19,579 nt of DNA, taken from the NCBI GenBank assembly GCA_003563755.1, contig PWUB01000176.1, positions 1 through 19,579 on the forward strand, read 5' to 3'. How positions within the stretch are numbered: position 1 is the stretch's first letter; each line of letters begins with the position of its first letter. Below the pieces are notes generated by a model that saw only the letters and a program-made list of their open reading frames with translations, was not told where the DNA came from and did no database searches. This document shows positions 14,711 through 19,579 of this stretch, one piece after another. The position numbers were made by a program, and so were the translations under genes. The DNA is from Clostridia bacterium (GTDB lineage: Bacteria; Bacillota_E; SLMV01; PUMD01).

Positions 14711-16095
14711 TACTCCCTCTTGATGGTCAGAAGCTCGCGGCGCTGGCTCAGGGTGACGCTGTCGATGGCACGGAGAATCGTGCCCTCGGGTCCCGTCGAA
14801 AAGTGCATCAGGAGGGCGGTGTGCGGCATGTCCCTGTGTGAGAGCAGCCCCCTGACACCCGCAGCACCCGTTGACCCGGGGTCCAGGTGCAGCACCCCCG
14901 ACTCCCTCATCTGCACGGTCAACCTGTGGGTGTGGGCCGTGAGCACCACGTCCAGGCCGTGGTAGTCGAGGATATCTGCTGCCGCGCCGGGATGATGGGC
15001 CGCCGCCATCATTATCTCGGTTCCGTCTCCCCCTGAGAGCAGCTGCTCCGCCTTTTTTCTGTACCGAACTGCGAGGGCCTCCATCTCCTCCGGTGAACCC
15101 TCCTGGGGACTGTCGCGGTAAGCCGAGGGATCAGGATATCCGAAAAGCCTGACTCCCCCGAGGGCGACCTCGCCGTCCAGAACCACCACGTTGGGCATCT
15201 CCTGCATCTGCCGTACCACCTCGTGGGTCTCGTGGTTTCCCGGGACGAAGATGTACGGTTTGTCGAGGGCCGCGATCTCCCCTGTAATCCTCGCCTCGAT
15301 GGGGGTACCCCAGTCAGTGAGGTCCCCCAGGTCGATCACCGCCCTCACCGGGTAGCTGCCGAGCATGCCCGCCATGAAGTCAACGGCGGGCACGTGGTTG
15401 TGAATGTCGGCCACCACCAGTATGACGAAGTTTTCCTCATCTGCGCTCATGACGCCGGGAAGGCTGGCCTGGGCTCCGTACAGCTGCATGAGGTTACTAC
15501 CGAGGGTTCTCATCTGGCTCCTCAGGGTGTTGAGCTGTTCGGCACCCTCCCGCACCGTCTCCCACGCCCCCGGGAAGGCCGCGACGGGCCCCTCCAGTTG
15601 GAACTCCTCAAAGGCCGACGGGTCGTAGGTGGCGAAGACGAGGGACGCCAGGACAGCCACCACCAGGAATCCGCCCGCGAAAGCCATCGCCAGCATCCTG
15701 GTGTCCCGCAGGTTCAGCATGAGGGACGCAGCGGCCGCTGCGGCGCCCGCCGTCAGCATCAGGGTCATGGCGTAAGTAGTGGCCATGCGCCGCATGCGCT
15801 CCTCGAGCTCGGGCAGAAACGTCCCCGCCACGGCTCCATCTATCATCACCGACAGGCTGTCCACGTCTATCTGGCTGAGGTACACGTTGAAGGTCACGGG
15901 TGAAAAGTGGGTGTAGGCGATCAGTCGACCCAGGGGAGGTACCTCGAGGAGAGTGCATCCCCTCGGAGACAGAGCCGTCTTCACCCTGATCTCCAAGCCT
16001 CCCATGCGCCAGTCCCGGGCGCTGAAGAACTGCAGGGTGAAGCAGACTCCCAGCAGTACCGCCAATATGAGCACCGGCCACCGCGCCCTGAGCAA
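14668..16095 (-). CDS. Membrane-anchored metallophosphoesterase
   Basis: A 475-residue protein with three membrane helices (about 5-23, 107-128, 135-155) and a C-terminal calcineurin-like phosphoesterase domain (223-450). Metal-site motifs are complete: ADIHNH (229-234), DLGDLTDWG (255-263), PGNHET (285-290), AAHHPG (365-370) and TAHTHR (386-391, where GHxH is more common). Positive residues at the N terminus and in the loop RDTR (130-133) predict that residues 24-106 and the catalytic domain lie outside the cytoplasmic membrane. A coiled-coil-like stretch (180-205) precedes the domain. The substrate is unknown; an envelope phospho-compound is plausible given the glycan genes upstream. The TTG at 16095 has GAGAGGAGG 8 bases upstream and begins MLRARW plus a helix; a GTG at 16155 is open but lacks a site. 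The 96 bases before it contain TTGCCC-16-CATAAG, a weak promoter. Confidence 0.85.
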   Translation of the reverse strand: MLRARWPVLILAVLLGVCFTLQFFSARDWRMGGLEIRVKTALSPRGCTLLEVPPLGRLIAYTHFSPVTFNVYLSQIDVDSLSVMIDGAVAGTFLPELEERMRRMATTYAMTLMLTAGAAAAAASLMLNLRDTRMLAMAFAGGFLVVAVLASLVFATYDPSAFEEFQLEGPVAAFPGAWETVREGAEQLNTLRSQMRTLGSNLMQLYGAQASLPGVMSADEENFVILVVADIHNHVPAVDFMAGMLGSYPVRAVIDLGDLTDWGTPIEARITGEIAALDKPYIFVPGNHETHEVVRQMQEMPNVVVLDGEVALGGVRLFGYPDPSAYRDSPQEGSPEEMEALAVRYRKKAEQLLSGGDGTEIMMAAAHHPGAAADILDYHGLDVVLTAHTHRLTVQMRESGVLHLDPGSTGAAGVRGLLSHRDMPHTALLMHFSTGPEGTILRAIDSVTLSQRRELLTIKREYYPPESAFTEPPLP

Positions 16096-16191
16096 ACCGC
16101 CGTCCTCCTCTCGATTGTGACAATAGCGGTGCATCCAGCTTATGCCCGGGGACACAAGGCGGGCAATGTAATGATTCTGCCAGCTTGCTCG

Positions 16192-17004
16192 TCAGCGTCC
16201 GAGGCGGTCGAGGTAGCTGAGCCCTGCACACCCCTCGATGATTCGGCTGAAGGTCACCGTGTCCGACAGCACCTGCAGCACGACCAGGGCGGAGAGGACG
16301 AGCCAGCGGCCCAGGGGCGAAAGCACCACCACCGCGAGGGCACCCAGGATCCCGCCCCAGCCGTTGGCGCCGGCGTCGCCCATCATCGACCTGCGCGAAA
16401 GGTCCCTCGCCAAAAAGACCATGGGCGGCACCAGGAGAACGAAGGCCGTCGGCCCCATGCCGGGACCAGCGACGATCAGCACGGACAGGCCCACCAGCAG
16501 GCCCTTCCCGGCCCGGCCGGGGACCACGTCCAGCCCGTTGATCAGGTTCGCCGCGAGGGCGATCAGCGCACCGTCCCGCAAGAACCCAGGGGGGCCAGGA
16601 CCCGCAACATCGACGAAGAGGAACACGAGGCCGAGGACCGCTGCCCCTCCCAGGATCTTAACCGACCCCGATGTCGGCCTCCCACGGACCAGGGCGGCCA
16701 GGTGCCCCCGCCATCCCTTGACCTCGCGGTGCCGCCGGGCCCGGCTGCTGCACCAGTCATCGTACAGGCCCGTACAGGCCAGGAGCACCCCTGCGGCCCC
16801 CATCAGCCGTGACGCGGCATCATGGGAGATTGTCAACAGTAAGGCCTGGAGGATGACGACGGGAAAGGCCGCTCCCGTGGGGATCACCTCGCCGGTGCGG
16901 TTCTTTCTCAACAGCCGGAGGGTCCGGGCGGCCCGTTCCCCGATGTGCACCAGGAGGTAGGAGGCACCGGCCAGCCCGAGGATGAAAAGAAGGTCGGAGA
17001 TCAC
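16192..17004 (-). CDS. MraY/WecA-like glycosyl-phosphate transferase (glycosyltransferase family 4 type)
   Basis: The 270-residue membrane protein belongs to the polyprenyl-phosphate sugar-phosphate transferase superfamily, in a compact branch. Motifs seen: NRTGEVIPTG (35-44), LYDDW with Asp82 and Asp83, VKGWRGH (95-101), NLINGLDVVPGRAGK (153-167) and MMGDAGANGWGG (207-218). It ends TFSRIIEGCAGLSYLDRLGR, the usual C-terminus of this branch. MraY-type enzymes move a phospho-sugar from a UDP-sugar to undecaprenyl phosphate using magnesium held by the Asp residues. The N-terminal first helix region is shorter than in MraY (about 320-360 residues), so it is not MraY itself; the sugar donor is unknown. 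The GTG at 17004 overlaps the TGA of the preceding glycosyltransferase gene (GTGA) with GGGGAG 10 bases upstream. It is the last gene of the steA operon. Confidence 0.85.
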   Translation of the reverse strand: MISDLLFILGLAGASYLLVHIGERAARTLRLLRKNRTGEVIPTGAAFPVVILQALLLTISHDAASRLMGAAGVLLACTGLYDDWCSSRARRHREVKGWRGHLAALVRGRPTSGSVKILGGAAVLGLVFLFVDVAGPGPPGFLRDGALIALAANLINGLDVVPGRAGKGLLVGLSVLIVAGPGMGPTAFVLLVPPMVFLARDLSRRSMMGDAGANGWGGILGALAVVVLSPLGRWLVLSALVVLQVLSDTVTFSRIIEGCAGLSYLDRLGR

Positions 17005-17699
17005 CCCCGAACATCTCCCCGCAGAAGCACGAGGAGCACCAGGCCCCTCATGAGATCCCACATCTGCCGCGCGCGGTGAAACACGTCCTGAACCTTCATG
17101 CCCGTCACCCGGTGCCGCATCATGGTGGGCACCTCCACCAGGGAGAAGCCGGCCCTCAGCGCCCGGGCGGTGAAGACCGCCTCCGCTCCGAAGCCCGGCG
17201 CGCACGGACCTCCGGCTTTCCAGACCCCCGGGGTGAAGGCACGCTGCCCGGACAGGGGCGCCTCTACCCAGCGCCCCGCGACCAGCCGGATGACGCAGCG
17301 GGCCGTACGGACCACCAGCCCGAACCCGCCCCCGTCGCCGGAGGCAGGGAAAACGGCCGTCGCCATATCCGCCTCCCGGGCGAGGACCGGCCTTATCAGG
17401 TTCTCGACCTCCCGGGAGGTGCAGCCCAGGTCGGCATCGCAGAAGAGGTAGACATCCACGTTCCTTCGCTCCAGGAGCTTCATGCCGTGATTCAGGGCAC
17501 CGCCCTTGCCCCGGTTCCGGGTCAGCCTGCTGAGCATCACCCGCGGATCCTCCATGTGGGCGACGATCTGGGCGGTGTCATCATGGGAGCCGTCGTCCAC
17601 CACCAGCACTCCCTCGACCTGGGGAACCCCGAGGAGCCCCTCGACTGTTGCGCGGATGCTGCTCCTCTCGTTGTACGCGGGTACTATAGCGAAGGCCAT
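17001..17699 (-). CDS. Family 2 glycosyltransferase
   Basis: A 232-residue GT-A fold glycosyltransferase. IVPAYNE (5-11) opens the nucleotide-binding fold. VVDDGSHDDT (33-42) binds the nucleotide, CDADLG (88-93) holds the metal-binding DxD, and APLSGQRAF (147-155) and GFGAEAVF (169-176) line the acceptor side. A basic amphipathic end (RHRVTGMKVQDVFHRARQMW) suggests membrane association, with a hydrophobic patch at 219-226. It should transfer a sugar from a nucleotide sugar to a lipid or glycan acceptor; which one is not evident. The ATG has GGGAGG 5 bases upstream and begins one base after the steA stop; its own stop overlaps the next start. Tight coupling with steA and the MraY-like gene suggests one envelope-glycan task connected to division. 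Confidence 0.9.
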   Translation of the reverse strand: MAFAIVPAYNERSSIRATVEGLLGVPQVEGVLVVDDGSHDDTAQIVAHMEDPRVMLSRLTRNRGKGGALNHGMKLLERRNVDVYLFCDADLGCTSREVENLIRPVLAREADMATAVFPASGDGGGFGLVVRTARCVIRLVAGRWVEAPLSGQRAFTPGVWKAGGPCAPGFGAEAVFTARALRAGFSLVEVPTMMRHRVTGMKVQDVFHRARQMWDLMRGLVLLVLLRGDVRG

Positions 17700-17700
17700 G

Positions 17701-18834
17701 TCACCCTCCCACCGTCATCCTCAGGTGCAGGGCGAACAGGCGTAAGAGAACGTTGAAACCGGGAGACGTCCACAGAATCACCCCGAGGGGCACCGCCCCC
17801 GCGGCCAACAGCAGGAGCATGTCGCCGGGTCTGGGGTACACCCGGTACAGGTTGCTGACACCCTTAGCGTCCACCAGGCGCGAGCCGATGCGCAGCCTGA
17901 CCAGCATGGTGCTGGCCATTCCCGGCCTTCCCTTCTCCAGAAACTCCACGGGTTCGGTGTGGGTTCCAACGGCCACGATCAGCTCCGCACCCAGTCCGTG
18001 GGCCAGGAGCAGGGCTGCATCCTCGCTGGTTCCTGACACGGGAAACAGGTGGCACCCAAGCCCCAATTCATCGACCCGCTCCTTCCCGGGCGCGGAACCG
18101 TCCGGGTAGGCGTGCACCACCAGCTCACCGCGGCGCGCCACCCAGCACAGAGTTCGGTCGCTGACGCTGTCCATGTCACCGAGCAGTATGTCGGGCGCCC
18201 ATCCCGCCTCCACCACCGCGTCCGCCGCCCCGTCAACGGCTATGATCACGGGGTTCTGCTCCCGCACGTAGGTGCGGACCGCCCGGATATCCTCCCGGTA
18301 GCTGCGTCCACGGACCGCGACCAGGGCGGGACGGCCCCGGGCATCCACCGCCAGGGGAGGCAGCCGGGGATCCTCGAGGAGCAGCGAGACCTCGGCGCGG
18401 GCGAACCTCAGGGTGTTGTCCACGAAATTTCTCAGCTGCGACGGCATGTTCCGCCGGGCCTCGGCCATCCGGGGCTCGAGCAGTTCGGATGTGATCATCC
18501 GGCCCCGGGCCACGACGCGTCCACCCGAGAAAACCGCATCGTCCTCGATTCGAACCACCGCCCCCCCGGGAAGGGAAAAGATCCCCTCGTCCACCTGGTC
18601 CAGAAGGATCACTCCCGCCTGAAGGAGCAGCTGGGGCCCGGGCGTCGGAAACCGGCCCGTGAATGCCGCCTCGGTGTTCAGCACCGCCCGCACTCCGGCC
18701 CCGATGAGATCCTCCGCCACCACCTGGTCCAGGTCGGGGTGGGACACCACGGCGATCTCACCGGGGCGCAGCTGGTGTATGAGCTGTTTCGTCCTTTTAC
18801 CTTTCCGAATGCGGCCTCGCGCCACCTCGGACAT
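17701..18834 (-). CDS. steA: SteA-like cytokinetic ring protein (thiamin pyrophosphokinase-like fold)
   Basis: A 377-residue protein resembling the SteA family known from actinobacteria and Bacillota. An N-terminal domain carries AVVSHPDLDQVVAEDLI (28-44). A central domain resembles thiamin pyrophosphokinase: AVDGAADAVVEAGWAPDILL (199-218, with DGA) followed by GDMDSVSD (219-226) and TSEDAALLLA (269-278). A hydrophobic region at 338-357 and another near 360-372 anchor the C-terminus in the membrane. SteA in Corynebacterium works with the membrane protein SteB in division and surface assembly; the TPK-like site is not known to make thiamin diphosphate. The ATG at 18834 has GGGGGG 5 bases upstream; longer frames reach 18927 without a site. 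No SteB-like gene follows; two glycan genes do. The operon start lies downstream of the inverted repeat at 18967-18999. Confidence 0.85.
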   Translation of the reverse strand: MSEVARGRIRKGKRTKQLIHQLRPGEIAVVSHPDLDQVVAEDLIGAGVRAVLNTEAAFTGRFPTPGPQLLLQAGVILLDQVDEGIFSLPGGAVVRIEDDAVFSGGRVVARGRMITSELLEPRMAEARRNMPSQLRNFVDNTLRFARAEVSLLLEDPRLPPLAVDARGRPALVAVRGRSYREDIRAVRTYVREQNPVIIAVDGAADAVVEAGWAPDILLGDMDSVSDRTLCWVARRGELVVHAYPDGSAPGKERVDELGLGCHLFPVSGTSEDAALLLAHGLGAELIVAVGTHTEPVEFLEKGRPGMASTMLVRLRIGSRLVDAKGVSNLYRVYPRPGDMLLLLAAGAVPLGVILWTSPGFNVLLRLFALHLRMTVGG

Positions 18835-18951
18835 CGGATCCCCCCTCATGGGCACTCTGGTGGTGAGTATTCCCCAATGCCCAGATGAGCTTGCGGCCGG
18901 GAGGGTGATATTACAACCCCTTTTCAATCACGCCTCTGCCGCTGCCAAACC

Positions 18952-18981
18952 TGTACAGCGAGGGGCGGTCCGTCATATACT
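18952..18981 (+). promoter_or_regulatory. Candidate rightward promoter overlapping an inverted repeat
   Basis: TGTACA (18952-18957, 4 of 6 to the -35 consensus), an 18-base spacer, and TATACT (18976-18981, 5 of 6 to TATAAT). The -10 box falls in the centre of the inverted repeat, as in a repressible promoter. The -35 lies inside the palindrome CTGTACAG (18951-18958). It would transcribe toward the small gene at 19137. Confidence 0.35.
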
Positions 18982-18999
18982 CTTGCAGTGTGACGGACC
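18967..18999. repeat. Perfect 9-bp inverted repeat with 15-base centre
   Basis: GGTCCGTCA (18967-18975) and TGACGGACC (18991-18999) are exact inverted copies separated by TATACTCTTGCAGTG. No T-run follows on either strand, so a terminator is unlikely. The centre-to-centre distance is 24 bases, slightly over two helical turns, which suits a dimeric regulator. It lies between steA (-) and the 81-residue gene (+), so it could control either or both. An RNA hairpin is the alternative. Confidence 0.75.
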
Positions 19000-19057
19000 T
19001 TCTACACCGACGCATCCAATATCGCTAGGAGGGGATTTAGGAAAGTCAATATAGGGG

Positions 19058-19084
19058 TTGACATCTCTAAGCTCATGCTTTAAT
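19058..19084 (+). promoter_or_regulatory. Probable sigma-A promoter of the 81-residue gene
   Basis: A perfect -35 TTGACA (19058-19063) is followed after 15 bases by TTTAAT (19079-19084, 5 of 6). With a 17-base spacer the -10 would be TAATCT (19081-19086), a poorer match. It lies about 53 bases ahead of the start codon in a locally AT-rich stretch. Confidence 0.5.
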
Positions 19085-19136
19085 CTAGTCTCAGCAGCAA
19101 GGGAGTTGACCTGATTCCTTCTTGGGGGGTATTGAA

Positions 19137-19382
19137 ATGTATTATGTGACCATCAGGACAGAGGGACACACCGAGATACCTGCATCTCTTGCGGAGATTC
19201 TCAGGAGCCACCACTGCACCGTCGACGGATACACATCCCCGATGACAGTGGGGTGTCCGAACCCTGAAGCAGCCTCCGGCCTGGTATCTGCACTGGGCAG
19301 GACCGATCTTGCGGTTAAGGGTATCGAGATCAGTGGCAGGAAGCCGATAGGAGCCTCGCTCTCTGCGGCCAGCGATGACTGA
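19137..19382 (+). CDS. Small 81-residue protein, predicted ferredoxin-like fold, function unknown
   Basis: I do not recognise this protein. The ATG at 19137 has GGGGGG 7 bases upstream, and a TTGACA promoter and a strong downstream hairpin frame it as a single-gene unit. The sequence alternates as strand (MYYVTIRT, 1-8), helix (PASLAEILRSHH, 15-26), strand (TVDGYTS), strand (MTVGCPN), helix (PEAASGLVSALGR, 47-59) and strand (AVKGIEISG, 63-71). That is the beta-alpha-beta-beta-alpha-beta order of ferredoxin-like folds such as ACT, NIL or acylphosphatase domains. The two Cys are at 27 and 44, too far apart for a metal clasp by sequence alone. It has no signal peptide or membrane helix, so it is probably cytoplasmic and perhaps dimeric. 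Confidence 0.7.
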   Translation: MYYVTIRTEGHTEIPASLAEILRSHHCTVDGYTSPMTVGCPNPEAASGLVSALGRTDLAVKGIEISGRKPIGASLSAASDD

Positions 19383-19395
19383 AACTCGAAGGCGA

Positions 19396-19430
19396 CGGGA
19401 AGAGGACGGGCGTGCTCCGTTCTCTTCCCG
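19396..19430 (+). terminator. Strong 14-bp hairpin after the 81-residue gene
   Basis: CGGGAAGAGGACGG (19396-19409) pairs with CCGTTCTCTTCCCG (19417-19430) over 14 base pairs, one of them G-U, around a 7-base loop. It starts 13 bases after the stop codon, where a terminator is expected. What follows is AATCCCTCCCCTCC, pyrimidine-rich but not a T-run, so it may stop transcription weakly or instead protect the mRNA 3' end. Confidence 0.5.
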
Positions 19431-19514
19431 AATCCCTCCCCTCCCCCGCGGCAGCGACGAAGAGAACACCCAGGTATCATTCATGTAACATTCCGCCTCA
19501 CGGACAAATGCATA

Positions 19515-19543
19515 TTGTAGCTGCATCAGAGGTGTGATATACT
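19515..19543 (+). promoter_or_regulatory. Extended -10 promoter reading out of the window
   Basis: TTGTAG (19515-19520), a 17-base spacer and TATACT (19538-19543) with an adjoining TGA, which makes a TGn extended -10. The -35 match is weak but the extended -10 compensates. It would drive a gene beyond the right edge. The rest of 19431-19579 holds no open frame I can support. Confidence 0.45.
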
Positions 19544-19579
19544 ATCGTCCAATTATTGGCGGTGAACCCCGCGATCACC

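Noticed and set aside
16096..16155. N-terminal extension of the metallophosphoesterase to a GTG at 16155
   Set aside because: No ribosome binding site precedes the GTG, while GAGAGGAGG inside the extension is ideally placed for the TTG at 16095, directly before the first membrane helix.
1..19579. CRISPR arrays, insertion sequences, phage genes and rRNA
   Set aside because: I saw no regularly spaced repeats, transposase motifs, terminal inverted repeats or rRNA-like sequence by reading; weak remnants could escape this.

Overview
The window is GC-rich bacterial DNA, densely packed with genes. The gene families, the frequent strong purine-rich ribosome binding sites and the heavy use of GTG and TTG starts suggest a high-GC member of the Bacillota (Firmicutes), or a close relative. 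The SteA-type division protein beside a family 2 glycosyltransferase and a MraY-like transferase fits that view. The Lnt-type acyltransferase is less usual for such a lineage. This assignment is inference; there is no rRNA or tRNA gene to anchor it.

Layout, left to right. The C-terminal end of a GNAT acetyltransferase (+) enters at the left edge. Three minus-strand genes follow, each with its own spacing: an M81/MlrC-family metallopeptidase, a flavodoxin-fold FMN oxidoreductase and a CYTH-domain protein. About 500 bases between the last two (2693-3194) hold no convincing gene. A long minus-strand array follows, read from 10968 down to 3906: a short threonine dehydratase, a ComB-like phosphatase, a lipoprotein family 5 substrate-binding protein, a small Cys-rich protein of unknown function, a second substrate-binding protein without a lipobox, and an Lnt-like N-acyltransferase. 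Tight spacing, including an ATGA overlap, makes most of it look like one transcription unit. No permease or ATPase gene for the binding proteins lies in the window.

A divergent region at 10969-11134 separates this array from a plus-strand operon encoding a MoxR AAA+ ATPase, a DUF58 protein and a multi-spanning membrane protein with a DUF4129-like tail. This is the usual MoxR module, but its transglutaminase part is absent. The operon overlaps tail to tail with a minus-strand membrane-anchored metallophosphoesterase. Upstream of that, also on the minus strand, is a coupled three-gene set: steA, a family 2 glycosyltransferase and a MraY/WecA-like glycan-phosphate transferase. This set probably links cell division with envelope glycan synthesis.

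The right end (18835-19579) is regulatory-looking: a perfect 9-bp inverted repeat flanking a TATACT box, a TTGACA promoter, a stand-alone 81-residue gene predicted to fold as beta-alpha-beta-beta-alpha-beta, a 14-bp hairpin, and an extended -10 promoter firing out of the window. The most interesting unexplained items are this small gene with its control region, the Cys-rich protein between two orphan binding proteins, and the extracytoplasmic metallophosphoesterase next to the steA set.
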